Below are positions 33,884 to 42,827 of a stretch of DNA of 64,000 nucleotides, piece after piece (position 1 is the stretch's first letter; each line of letters opens with the position of its first letter). Below the pieces are notes generated by a model. It made no database searches. It was given only the letters and a program-made list of their open reading frames with translations, and was not told the origin of the DNA. A program made the position numbers and the translations under genes. Source of the stretch: Candidatus Eremiobacterota bacterium (GTDB taxonomy: Bacteria; Vulcanimicrobiota; Vulcanimicrobiia; Vulcanimicrobiales; Vulcanimicrobiaceae). The DNA is taken from contig JAFAYE010000001.1 of assembly GCA_019240525.1 (NCBI GenBank), positions 2,728,501 through 2,792,500 on the forward strand. Reading direction: 5' to 3'.

Positions 33884-34680
33884 CGGAGCGCCGAATCGTC
33901 GTCGGCCTGATCGTCGCCGCGATCGGCCTGTTGTGCGTCGTTCTCCCGTGGACTTTTTATCTGCTGATCCTGGCGATCGGCCTGGCGAGCATTTATGAAT
34001 TCAACTTTCTCTGCGCGATCAAAGGTCAACCGCTAGAGTATCCGGTCGCGCTCTTGGGGGTCTGCGCCTACGTCGCGATGGCCGTTTTCGGGCTGCTCCA
34101 CAAGTGGGAAGGAGTGCTGCTTGCCGGAATCGCGATCGTCGCCTTCGCCATCGGCATGTACGGCGAGGAGAAAGGTTACTTTGCCCGCACTGCCTACACG
34201 CTGCTCGCCGTTCTCTACATCGGGAAGCTCCTCACGTATTTCGTGTTCATCCGTCAGATCCAGGGCGACGGCATGGCGCTCACGTTCTACGTCATCGTGA
34301 TCATTGCGTTGACCGACACTTTCGGCATGGTGGTCGGCTCGGCTTTCGGCCGCCATGGGCTGACTAAAATATCCCCGAAGAAGACGGTGGAGGGGTCGGT
34401 GGGATCGCTGACGATCGTTACGCTCGTTGCGACGGCCGCGGCGTGGATTCCCCAGCTTCACATTGTTTGGTGGCAAGGGGCGGCACTTGGAGTTACAACG
34501 AGCGTCGCGGCGCAAATCGGCGACCTCGTCGAATCGGCGTTCAAGCGCGACGCCGGTGTGAAGGACGCCGGCGCCATGATCCAAGGGCACGGCGGCGTTC
34601 TCGATCGCTTTGATTCCTATTTGCTTGGCGGCGTGACGTTCTTCGCGACATTGCATATCGTGGGGATATTGCAGGTTTGA
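33880..34680 (+). CDS. cdsA: Phosphatidate cytidylyltransferase CdsA
   Basis: 266 residues, TTG start overlapping uppS. About seven or eight membrane helices and the signature SAFKRDAGVKDAGAMIQGHGG followed by LDRFDS. It makes CDP-diacylglycerol, the precursor of phosphatidylglycerol and phosphatidylethanolamine. In the common uppS-cdsA-dxr-rseP operon order. Confidence 0.96.
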   Translation: MTERRIVVGLIVAAIGLLCVVLPWTFYLLILAIGLASIYEFNFLCAIKGQPLEYPVALLGVCAYVAMAVFGLLHKWEGVLLAGIAIVAFAIGMYGEEKGYFARTAYTLLAVLYIGKLLTYFVFIRQIQGDGMALTFYVIVIIALTDTFGMVVGSAFGRHGLTKISPKKTVEGSVGSLTIVTLVATAAAWIPQLHIVWWQGAALGVTTSVAAQIGDLVESAFKRDAGVKDAGAMIQGHGGVLDRFDSYLLGGVTFFATLHIVGILQV

Positions 34681-35825
34681 CCGGCGGCAAACGCGTTGCG
34701 ATCTTGGGCTCCACGGGTTCGATCGGAACGCAGGCGCTCGAGGTTATCGCAGAGCACCCCAGCGAATTTCAAGTGGTGGGTTTGGCCGCGGGCCGCAACG
34801 TCACGCTGCTGACCGAACAGGCGCACAGATTCGGGGCGAAAGTTACGAGTTCGTCGGCCGACGGTTTGGCTGGACTGCATCGCGTTGCCGCGGAGAGCGA
34901 CGCCGAAATCGTCCTTGCCGCCACCGACGGATCGGTTGCATTCGAAGCGATATTTGCTGCGGTAGAACGCGGCATCGACGTCGCCGTCGCGAACAAGGAA
35001 CTCGTCGTAGCGGCGGGTGCGCTCTTAGTGGAAGCGGCGCGGACCGGCGGCGCGCGCCTTCTCCCCGTCGATAGCGAGCACAGCGCGATCTTTCAGTGCC
35101 TTCTTGGCGAGGAACGATCGAGTGTCGCGGCAATCCTGCTGACCGCCTCCGGTGGACCGTTCCGCCAAACCCCGCGCGAAGCGATGGAGCGCGCCGACGT
35201 CGCGGCAGCGCTCGCGCATCCGACCTGGCGCATGGGGACGAAGAATACGATCGACTCGGCGACGATGATGAACAAAGGCCTCGAAGTCATCGAGGCGAGT
35301 CGCCTCTTCGGATTCGAGGGCGACCGGATTGGAATCGTCGTTCATCCGCAATCGGTCGCCCACGGCTTCGTCGTCTTTCGCGATGGCAGCGTCAAATCGC
35401 AGCTAGCGGCGCCCGACATGCGAGTTCCGATTGGCTACGCGCTGAGTTATCCCAAGCGGTTGGGCGCGCCAAACTTCGCTCACGATAACGTTCTCAAGAC
35501 GTTGGGTGCGAAAGACGGCGAAGCGACGTTATGCTACGAATTCGAAGCACCCGATTTCGACCGCTTTCCATGCATTCGCCTCGCCTACGAAGCACTGGCC
35601 GCCGGAGGAACTCAGCCCGCCGTCCTCTCGGCTGCAAACGAAGTCGCCGTTCACGCCTTTGTCGACGGCAAAATTGCATTTGGCCGAATTGCCGAGGTGA
35701 TCGAGGGGGCGATGAATCGCGTTGCCTCGGGAGAGCTGAGCCTGCCTGGGGTAAGAAAAGCCGACGGCGAGGCGCGCAAAGCCGCCGGAGAGATAGTCGA
35801 AGCCATCGAAAGACCCAAACGTTGA
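34677..35825 (+). CDS. dxr: 1-deoxy-D-xylulose 5-phosphate reductoisomerase
   Basis: 382 residues from TTG 34677. NADPH loop GSTGSIGTQAL, the NKELVVAAG segment and NTIDSATMMNKGLEVIEASRLF match Dxr; metal ligands lie in PVDSEHSAIFQ. It makes MEP, the committed step of non-mevalonate isoprenoid synthesis. With uppS and ispG this operon links isoprenoid supply to cell-wall lipid carrier. Confidence 0.97.
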   Translation: MTGGKRVAILGSTGSIGTQALEVIAEHPSEFQVVGLAAGRNVTLLTEQAHRFGAKVTSSSADGLAGLHRVAAESDAEIVLAATDGSVAFEAIFAAVERGIDVAVANKELVVAAGALLVEAARTGGARLLPVDSEHSAIFQCLLGEERSSVAAILLTASGGPFRQTPREAMERADVAAALAHPTWRMGTKNTIDSATMMNKGLEVIEASRLFGFEGDRIGIVVHPQSVAHGFVVFRDGSVKSQLAAPDMRVPIGYALSYPKRLGAPNFAHDNVLKTLGAKDGEATLCYEFEAPDFDRFPCIRLAYEALAAGGTQPAVLSAANEVAVHAFVDGKIAFGRIAEVIEGAMNRVASGELSLPGVRKADGEARKAAGEIVEAIERPKR

Positions 35826-36958
35826 ATTTGCTAGCCGTCGTCACCCTCATAGGGGTCGAGAAGGTCGTCACCTTTTTGGTGATGCTCTCGGTCTTAATCG
35901 TGCTTCACGAGCTCGGGCATTTCGTGCTCGCGCGCCGCAACGGGGTGCGGGTCAATGAGTTTGCGGTCGGGTTTGGCCCAAAGGTCCTGGCCTGGACCAG
36001 TCCGCGGACCGGGACCCTGTACACGCTGCGGGCGTTGCCGATCGGCGGATTCTGCGCGATGGAGGGCGAGGACAACAAGATCTCCGAGGCCCAACAACAG
36101 CGCGACTTTCATGCCGGCGCGGAGCCGAGGGAGAATAACTTCCAAGCCAAACCGCCGTGGCGTCGTCTCGCCATCGTGCTCGCCGGTCCGCTCTCGAACT
36201 TTTTGCTCAGCTATGCAATCCTTCTCATCGGCGCGCTGGCATTCGGCGTGGCGAGCGAGAAGGCGAACCAAGCGGTTGTCGGTGAGATTCTGCCCCGCTC
36301 ACCGGCGGCGATCGCCGGGATTCGCCCGGGCGATCGAATTGTGGCGATCGATAACGTTACCGTGACGTCAGGCAAAATGCTGGTCGATACGATCCATCGG
36401 GGCCTGGGTCGGCGGCTCGACCTTGTCTACGAACGTAACGGTATTCGAAGCGAAATCTACGTCGCGCCCCGACCCTGCCCCGCGCAGGTCGGCAAGAACT
36501 TCGGCTGCATCGGCTTTTCCCCCGTTCCCGCGTACGTGCGCGTTGGCTTTGGCGCGGCAATACAACAGAGCGCCGACGAATTCGTCGCGATCGCGAGCCA
36601 AACATTCGGCGGCATCGCCTTGCTCGCAACGCAGTTCGCGAAATACGCGCCCCAGATCGCCGGCCCGATCGGTATGGGTCAAGTGGCCGCGACGGTGCAA
36701 GATTGGGGATGGGGACCATACTTTTCACTCGCTGCGACCATCTCGTTTGCGCTCGGGCTCTTCAACTTATTGCCGATTCCGGCGCTCGATGGCGGGCGCG
36801 CAGCCTTTATCGTCGCGGAGCTCATTCGCGGGCGCCCGCTCGATCCCGAAAAGGAGGCGATGGTCCACATCGCGGGGTTCGCGGCTTTGATGGCATTGAT
36901 CGTGCTCGTTGCGTTCCACGACATCGCCCGCATCGTTAGCGGCCAAGGAGTCATGTAG
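35822..36958 (+). CDS. rseP: Site-2 protease RseP (M50 zinc metalloprotease)
   Basis: 378 residues from TTG 35822 (TTGA overlap with dxr). Zinc motif HELGH is at 29-33 in the first membrane helix. A single PDZ domain (about 125-205) follows, then the second metal motif IPALDGGRAAF. It cleaves membrane-spanning regulators such as anti-sigma factors, so the window's own anti-sigma protein is a possible substrate. Shorter than the two-PDZ enterobacterial RseP. Overlaps ispG by one base. Confidence 0.95.
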   Translation: MNLLAVVTLIGVEKVVTFLVMLSVLIVLHELGHFVLARRNGVRVNEFAVGFGPKVLAWTSPRTGTLYTLRALPIGGFCAMEGEDNKISEAQQQRDFHAGAEPRENNFQAKPPWRRLAIVLAGPLSNFLLSYAILLIGALAFGVASEKANQAVVGEILPRSPAAIAGIRPGDRIVAIDNVTVTSGKMLVDTIHRGLGRRLDLVYERNGIRSEIYVAPRPCPAQVGKNFGCIGFSPVPAYVRVGFGAAIQQSADEFVAIASQTFGGIALLATQFAKYAPQIAGPIGMGQVAATVQDWGWGPYFSLAATISFALGLFNLLPIPALDGGRAAFIVAELIRGRPLDPEKEAMVHIAGFAALMALIVLVAFHDIARIVSGQGVM

Positions 36959-38100
36959 TGCTGCGATTGCGACGCAAAAGCAAGCCGATTTTCCTGCAAA
37001 ACAAGACCGGAAAATCCGACGCGAAGAGCGTGTGGATCGGCGGCGATCACCCGGTGGCCGTGCAGTCGATGACGACCACGGATACCGCCGACGCCGACGC
37101 GACCCTGGAACAAGTCTACGGCCTTGCGATGGAAGGCTGCGAGGTCGTACGCGTCACCGTCAAGGATCCGGCCGACGCCGCGGGTTTGCCGGCAATCGTT
37201 CATCGGTCGCCCGTTCCGATCGTCGCCGATATCCACTTCGACCACAGAATGGCATTGGCGGCGATCGATGCCGGAGTCGCCAAGCTGCGTTTGAATCCGG
37301 GCAACATTCGCGATCCAAAAAAAGTCGTCGAAGTCGTCGAGGCCGCGAAAGCGCGATCGATTCCAATTCGCGTCGGCGTCAACATGGGCTCGCTCGCGCC
37401 GGATCTGGAGAAAACGCTCGGGCATACCGCCGAGGCAATGGTTCTCTCCGCGTTGCGCCACGTCGAGATTCTCGAAGAGCACGGGCACACCGACATTGCC
37501 ATCTCCCTCAAAGCGCACGACGTCGCGACCACCGTGCAAGCGTACAGGCTCATGGATCAGCGGTTGCGCGAACGGGCGACGCCCTACGCGCTTCACCTCG
37601 GCATTACCGAAGCGGGTTTGCTCCGCGACGGCACCGTCAAATCGTCGATCGGCCTGGGGATTTTGCTTTGGGAGGGGATTGGCGACACGATCCGCGTATC
37701 GCTCGCCGCCGACCCAATCGAAGAGATTCCCGTCTGTTGGAGTATTCTCAAATCGCTCGGCTTACGCGAGAAGGGTTTCGAAATTACCGCCTGTCCCTCG
37801 TGTGGCCGCGCCGAAATCTCGGTGTTGGAACTCGGGCGGGCCGTTGAAGCCATTGCCAAATCGTATAGCGCGCCCGTGAAGGTGGCGGTGATGGGCTGCG
37901 TCGTTAACGGTCCGGGCGAATCAAAAATGGCCGACGTCGGCATCGCAGGCGGCAAAGGCAAAGGCGCGATCTATCGCGCCGGCGAGCTGGTTGGGACGTA
38001 TCCGGAGAGCGAGCTCTTGGGAATGCTGCGCGTCGAGATCGAGAAAGTCATCGCCGAGAAATACCCCAATTACCGCGAAGAGATCGGCGGCGCAGTATGA
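36958..38100 (+). CDS. ispG: (E)-4-hydroxy-3-methylbut-2-enyl-diphosphate synthase
   Basis: 380 residues from GTG 36958. The N-terminal TIM-barrel (VWIGGDHPVAVQSMTTT, LRLNPGNI) is followed by an iron-sulfur domain whose three cysteine ligands are in TACPSCGR and MGCVVNGPGE. It carries out the penultimate step of the MEP pathway using a [4Fe-4S] cluster. Coupled to a small secreted stalk-like protein. Confidence 0.96.
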   Translation: MLRLRRKSKPIFLQNKTGKSDAKSVWIGGDHPVAVQSMTTTDTADADATLEQVYGLAMEGCEVVRVTVKDPADAAGLPAIVHRSPVPIVADIHFDHRMALAAIDAGVAKLRLNPGNIRDPKKVVEVVEAAKARSIPIRVGVNMGSLAPDLEKTLGHTAEAMVLSALRHVEILEEHGHTDIAISLKAHDVATTVQAYRLMDQRLRERATPYALHLGITEAGLLRDGTVKSSIGLGILLWEGIGDTIRVSLAADPIEEIPVCWSILKSLGLREKGFEITACPSCGRAEISVLELGRAVEAIAKSYSAPVKVAVMGCVVNGPGESKMADVGIAGGKGKGAIYRAGELVGTYPESELLGMLRVEIEKVIAEKYPNYREEIGGAV

Positions 38101-38555
38101 TACGCCACGTAGCGATGGTGGCAGTGGCGGCGCTCGTCGCCTCGGTCGTACTCGCTTTTTCCCGGCCGATCGGGATGTTCGTCGATGGCGAACGCGTCGT
38201 CAGCGACGTCCCGCCGGTGACGACGGTTAACGAGAAAGCCTTCGTACCGCTGCGGTCGATCGCCGACGCGCTCGGTGCGGAGACCGAGGTGGATGCCAAA
38301 GGCGGAACCACGAACGTCGTGCTCGGCGGCCAATCGCTGCGCGTGCGAGTGAACGATCAACACGCCACGCTCAATGGAATGCCTTTTACGCTAAAGCATG
38401 CTCCGTTTCGCGTCCGTGGGCGTATCATGATTTCGCTCGACGCCGTAGCACGCGCGCTGCACGTGCACGCGAAATACGATTCGCGCCAAGCGCGCATCGA
38501 GGTCGTAACGCCCGGCATCGGTCAGGCACCGAACCCCTCGACCGCCACTCAGTAA
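38097..38555 (+). CDS. Secreted protein with copper-amine-oxidase-N (stalk) domain
   Basis: 152 residues with a signal peptide (MIRHVAMVAVAALVASVVLAF) and the stalk-domain pattern FVPLRSIADALGAETEVD, then LRVRVNDQHATLNGM and MISLDAVARALHVHAKYD. This domain occurs in cell-surface proteins of many diderm and monoderm groups. It has no copper-oxidase catalytic part. Overlaps the ispG stop; may be a terminal envelope gene of the operon. Confidence 0.85.
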   Translation: MIRHVAMVAVAALVASVVLAFSRPIGMFVDGERVVSDVPPVTTVNEKAFVPLRSIADALGAETEVDAKGGTTNVVLGGQSLRVRVNDQHATLNGMPFTLKHAPFRVRGRIMISLDAVARALHVHAKYDSRQARIEVVTPGIGQAPNPSTATQ

Positions 38556-38568
38556 GCGCCGGCTCGCG

Positions 38569-40095
38569 CTAGGTAAACTCTGAAAGGCCGGCGGGCTCCT
38601 CCACCGGCACCACGTCGGCTGGGTTCGACTTCCGGAAACCGTAGGCGAAGAAAAAAACCAGCCCGCAAACGAGCGCAATAGCAAACCACGTCCAGGTCGC
38701 GCGCGAGAGTCCGAAGATCGCCAAGAAGAGCGAACAGACGATTCCCAAAATCGGAAAGAGCGGTACGAATGGCACCCGGAAACTTCGCGGAAGCTCCGGG
38801 CGGCGTTTGCGCAAGTAGAGCACGCCCGCGCAGACGACGGTGAAGGCGATGAGCGTTCCGATATTGACCAAATTAAGCAGATTGTTCAGTGGCACGATCA
38901 GCGCCAGAACGGCAACGGCGGCGCCGGTGATCATGGTGGTTGCCAACGGCGTCTTGAATCGCGGATGAACGACCGCAACGATGGGAGGCAGCATACCGTC
39001 GCGCGCCATTACATAAAATATACGCGACTGGCCGAGCAGGGATGCAAGCGCGACGCTCGTCGTTCCTGCCAGAACGCCGACGGTGATCACCCAACTCAAC
39101 GCGGGTATGTGAAGCGGCTGTAACGCGTAGACCAACGGGTTCTTGATCGGTACCTGATTCCAGGGGACGGCTCCCACGAGCACGATTGCCGTCGCACAAT
39201 AGATCAACGTCCCAATCCCGAGTGCGCCGAGGACGCCGACCGGAACGTCGAACTGCGGGCGTTTGCACTCTTCGGCGGTCGTCGTGGCCGTGTCAAAACC
39301 GATGTAACTGAAGAAAACGTAGGCGCCGATCGCGACGATTCCATATGGCTGCGCCGACGACGAATAATCCGCAAGTCCCCCGAAAGGCCGCAGCGATCCC
39401 CAACCAACCGGATTAAAATTGTGCAGATTGACCGCGTGCACCAAAAACGTTCCGGAGACGATGAAGACGATCAGCGCCGAAATTTTTAAGACGACAAAGA
39501 TGTTGTTGACCGTCGCCGATTCCCGAATGCCGACCGAAAGCAAAACGCTCAAACCAATGACGAAGAGCGCGGCGACGACGTCGTACTGCGAATGGGCGAG
39601 GTCCCAGCTCGCAGGCAGCCACCACGAGCCGTGGACGATGAGATTCGATTGTTGTGCCCACAGAGGCAGCGCAACTCCAGCGCTTTTCACAACGTCCTGA
39701 ACGGCTGCCGAAAACTGCTGGGCAACGGGCGCAGCGCTGATGCCGTACTCGAAGATCAACGCAAAACCAATGATCCAAGCGAAGAGCTTGCCCATCGTCG
39801 CATAGGCATAGGTATAGGCGCTCCCGGCCACGGGCACCATTGCGCCGAGTTCCGCATAGCAGAGGGCCGCGAAGAACGAGGTCAGCCCGGCGAGCAGATA
39901 CGAGATGATAACCGCCGGGCCCGCGCCTTTGACGCCGGTGCCGATCGTGGTAAAAATTCCGCCGCCGATCATCGTTCCCAGACCGATCGCGATAAGATCC
40001 TTCGCCGTCAAGGCTCGCCGGAGGATCTTGCGCGAGCCCAACTCGCGCAGCTTCTCGACGTCGGTCGTCGCGAAGAGCCGTGAGAAAAACGACAT
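38569..40095 (-). CDS. APC-family amino-acid permease
   Basis: 508 residues from the ATG at 40095, with about 12 membrane helices. The IGLGTMIGGGIFTTIGTGVKGAGPA stretch in helix 1 is the APC substrate-binding signature. The C-terminal PELPRSFRVPFVPLFPILGI region resembles cationic-amino-acid (CAT) type carriers. Substrate is inferred only as an amino acid. An in-frame extension to 40296 lies antisense to the next gene's coding region. Confidence 0.92.
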   Translation of the reverse strand: MSFFSRLFATTDVEKLRELGSRKILRRALTAKDLIAIGLGTMIGGGIFTTIGTGVKGAGPAVIISYLLAGLTSFFAALCYAELGAMVPVAGSAYTYAYATMGKLFAWIIGFALIFEYGISAAPVAQQFSAAVQDVVKSAGVALPLWAQQSNLIVHGSWWLPASWDLAHSQYDVVAALFVIGLSVLLSVGIRESATVNNIFVVLKISALIVFIVSGTFLVHAVNLHNFNPVGWGSLRPFGGLADYSSSAQPYGIVAIGAYVFFSYIGFDTATTTAEECKRPQFDVPVGVLGALGIGTLIYCATAIVLVGAVPWNQVPIKNPLVYALQPLHIPALSWVITVGVLAGTTSVALASLLGQSRIFYVMARDGMLPPIVAVVHPRFKTPLATTMITGAAVAVLALIVPLNNLLNLVNIGTLIAFTVVCAGVLYLRKRRPELPRSFRVPFVPLFPILGIVCSLFLAIFGLSRATWTWFAIALVCGLVFFFAYGFRKSNPADVVPVEEPAGLSEFT

Positions 40096-40129
40096 TCCGC
40101 GGTCGCTTCGCACTACCGCTTCGTCGGAC

Positions 40130-40750
40130 CTAGGGAACGGTGGAAGAAGGCCCTGAGCTTTCGGGAGCTTTTGCCGACTTGTTCCATTGATACTCGGGGA
40201 CACCGAGTAGGTCATTGATCCAGCGCGCCCATACGAAGAGTGCGTCCGAGAGACGGTTGAGATAGCGAATCCCGTCGCCCATGTGCGTATCGTCACTCTG
40301 GACGAGGGTGACGAGAAGGCGTTCGGCGCGGCGGCAAATGGTCCGCGCGAAATGGAGATGAGCGCCCGTCATCGAGCCGCCAGGGTGGATGAAGTTCGCA
40401 AGTGGAATCAACTCGGCCTCGGCTTCGTCAATCGCGCGTTCGAGCGCGTCAACCTCGCCGTCGACCGCGACGATGCTCTGCCGCGGCTCGCCCGGAGTCG
40501 CCAGCGCGGCACCTAGATTGAAGAGCATATCCTGGGTCCACGAGAGCCACCCGTCCAAACGCGACGCGCGATATTGCTCGCGCACCAGCGGGCGCAGCGC
40601 CGCACGCGCAATCCCGATCGCACTGGAAAGCTCGTCGACGGTACCATACGTTTCTATGCGAAGCGCGTTTTTGGCAATGCGTTTGCCGCCGACAAGTCCG
40701 GTCATGCCGGTGTCACCGGTTCGAGTGTAAATTCGCGTCCGCTTGGCCAC
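40130..40750 (-). CDS. pduO: Cob(I)alamin adenosyltransferase (PduO type)
   Basis: 206 residues. RIYTRTGDTGMTGLVGGKRI is the ATP-binding P-loop-like N-terminus of PduO-type enzymes; LNRLSDALFVWARWIN is the C-terminal signature. It attaches an adenosyl group to cobalamin to form the B12 coenzyme. QueG in this window also uses cobalamin. It diverges closely from proS. Confidence 0.92.
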   Translation of the reverse strand: MAKRTRIYTRTGDTGMTGLVGGKRIAKNALRIETYGTVDELSSAIGIARAALRPLVREQYRASRLDGWLSWTQDMLFNLGAALATPGEPRQSIVAVDGEVDALERAIDEAEAELIPLANFIHPGGSMTGAHLHFARTICRRAERLLVTLVQSDDTHMGDGIRYLNRLSDALFVWARWINDLLGVPEYQWNKSAKAPESSGPSSTVP

Positions 40751-40827
40751 CCCCGATGTATGCGCCCAAGCAGCTGCGGACTCCCCGCGAAGGCCGTTGC
40801 CGCGTTGCGCGCGAAGCGGGGCCGGTC

Positions 40828-42288
40828 ATGTCCGACACGCTCGCCGGGAGCGCCGTCAAGGAGATTCCTCCGAAGGCGGTTGACCTCTCCGCTTGGTATA
40901 CAGCGGCTTGCCTCAAGGCCGAGCTGGTTTCGTATTCGCCCGTGCGCGGATGCGTCGTCTTGCGACCCTATGGTTTCGGCTTGTGGGAAAACTTGCAGAA
41001 GCAACTCGACGCGCGCTTTAAGGCGACCGGACACGAGAACGCCTACTTTCCGCTGTTCATTCCCGAGAGTTTGCTCGTGCGCGAAGCCGAGCACGTCGAG
41101 GGATTCGCGCCCGAGGTGGCGTGGGTGACGCAGGGCGGGAGCGAGCCGTTGACCGAGCGGCTTGCAGTTCGCCCGACGTCCGAAGCGATCGTCGGCGTCA
41201 TGTACGCGCAGTGGATCGAGTCGTATCGCGACTTGCCGGTTCTCATCAATCAATGGGCGAACGTCGTGCGCTGGGAAAAGGCGACCCGGCCATTTCTGCG
41301 TACGATGGAGTTTCTTTGGCAAGAAGGCCACACGGCGCACGCCGATGCCGCGCAAGCACGGGAAGAGACGCTAAAGATTCTGGAACTCTATCGCGATTTC
41401 GCCGAGAACGTTGCGGCCGTGCCCGTCTACTTCGGGCGCAAGAGCGTCGGCGAGCGTTTCCCCGGAGCGATTGAAACGTTCTCGATCGAAGCACTCATGC
41501 CCGACGGCAAGGCTTTGCAATCCGGCACGTCGCACGATTTGGGTCAGAATTTTGCCAAAGCCTATGACATCAAGTTTGTCGATGCCGACGGCGCGATCAA
41601 GCACGCGTATACGACCTCGTGGGGGGTTTCGTGGCGCATGATCGGCGGCCTGATCATGGTGCACGGCGACGATCGCGGACTGCGTATCCCACCGAAGATG
41701 GCGCCCATCGAGGCGGTCATCATTCCGATCGTGCGATCGAACGACGAGCGCGCGGTCGGTGCCGCCACGGCGCTTGGCGAGCGCTTGAGCGAGGCCGGGT
41801 TTCGCGTGCGCGTCGACACGCGCGACGAACAGCCGGGCTGGAAATACAGCGAGTGGGATCTGCGCGGCGTGCCGGTTCGCATCGAAATCGGGCCGCGTGA
41901 CGTCGACGCCGGGACCGCCGTGCTCGCGCGTCGCGACAGGAGCAAAGAGGAAGAAGGCCAGCGACGCAACGTCCCGCTTGCGCAGGTCGCGGTGCTTTTG
42001 CGCGAGCTCCTTGTGGATATTCAAGCCTCGCTCTATCGCCAGGCGAAGGCTTTTCTCGATGCTCACACCTTCGCGACGACGGAACGCGACGAGTTTTTCG
42101 ACCTTTGTCGCGGCCGGGCCGGGATGGTCGACATTGCGTGGTGCGAACGCGCGGACTGCGAAGCGCACGTCAAGGCGCTGACGACGGCGACCACGCGCGT
42201 CGTGCGGCCGCTCGAAGAGACGAACCTTACCTGCGTCGCCTGCGGCGAGCCGGCGAGAGCTAGAGCATATTTTGCCCAGTCGTATTAG
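40828..42288 (+). CDS. proS: Prolyl-tRNA synthetase, archaeal/eukaryotic type
   Basis: 486 residues from ATG 40828. Class II motifs RPTSEAIVGVMY and ALQSGTSHDLGQNFAKAYDI, plus the MIGGLIMVHGDDRGLRIPPKMAP loop, are present. It lacks the editing insert of the bacterial type and has the zinc-like CVACGEPA and -SY C-terminus of type 3. An upstream ATG at 40756 gives an extra 24 residues not seen in the family. Charges tRNA-Pro. Confidence 0.95.
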   Translation: MSDTLAGSAVKEIPPKAVDLSAWYTAACLKAELVSYSPVRGCVVLRPYGFGLWENLQKQLDARFKATGHENAYFPLFIPESLLVREAEHVEGFAPEVAWVTQGGSEPLTERLAVRPTSEAIVGVMYAQWIESYRDLPVLINQWANVVRWEKATRPFLRTMEFLWQEGHTAHADAAQAREETLKILELYRDFAENVAAVPVYFGRKSVGERFPGAIETFSIEALMPDGKALQSGTSHDLGQNFAKAYDIKFVDADGAIKHAYTTSWGVSWRMIGGLIMVHGDDRGLRIPPKMAPIEAVIIPIVRSNDERAVGAATALGERLSEAGFRVRVDTRDEQPGWKYSEWDLRGVPVRIEIGPRDVDAGTAVLARRDRSKEEEGQRRNVPLAQVAVLLRELLVDIQASLYRQAKAFLDAHTFATTERDEFFDLCRGRAGMVDIAWCERADCEAHVKALTTATTRVVRPLEETNLTCVACGEPARARAYFAQSY

Positions 42289-42820
42289 TCGCGTCGCCGG
42301 CGCATTGCTGGTGGTGGTTAGTATCGCCGGCACGGCGAGCGCTTACGCTCCTTCGGTGACGCAGCTCGACGCGATGGCGCGGGCGACGGGCAATCGCCGG
42401 GATTTAGCCGAGCGGATCGGCACGGACGTCTTTGCCACGCGCTGGCCGGCCGAGGTGAGTCAGATCTCGGCCAACGAGCTTGGCGGCCACCTCATCGTCG
42501 GGATGCGAGTTCTCGGCGTGAAATTCCATCAGCCGATCACGCGCGAGCAATTCGTCGCGGAAATCGTTGCCCTCGTCGATAAGGGCTTTGCCGCAGCGCC
42601 GGCTGCCGAGGAAGTCGATCTTTGGGCGAGCGTTCCAATCGATGTCTCCAAAGGCGTGGTCGTCAGCGGCGATCTCGCGCAGCCGACGTCGCGGACCGTC
42701 TTTAGCCTCTCTGTTCGGCGAGGTGACCGCGCGCCATCGCTGCGCGATCGCATTAGCCGCGCCGACGGAATTTTCTGGGATGCGCAGTGGGCGCAGAGCG
42801 CCTTCAAAGCATCGGTCTAG
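42272..42820 (+). CDS. Secreted hypothetical protein
   Basis: 182 residues starting at TTG 42272, overlapping proS by 17 bases. A signal peptide (ISRVAGALLVVVSIAGTASA) is followed by a mixed region without motifs I know. The C-terminus ends in DGIFWDAQWAQSAFKASV. It precedes the M16 peptidase by seven bases and may be co-transcribed. Confidence 0.65.
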   Translation: MPSRISRVAGALLVVVSIAGTASAYAPSVTQLDAMARATGNRRDLAERIGTDVFATRWPAEVSQISANELGGHLIVGMRVLGVKFHQPITREQFVAEIVALVDKGFAAAPAAEEVDLWASVPIDVSKGVVVSGDLAQPTSRTVFSLSVRRGDRAPSLRDRISRADGIFWDAQWAQSAFKASV

Positions 42821-42827
42821 GAGCCCA

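Noticed and set aside
38555..38570. AGCGC/GCGCT mini hairpin at the ispG-operon end as terminator
   Set aside because: Only five base pairs and no U-tract; too weak to report as a terminator.
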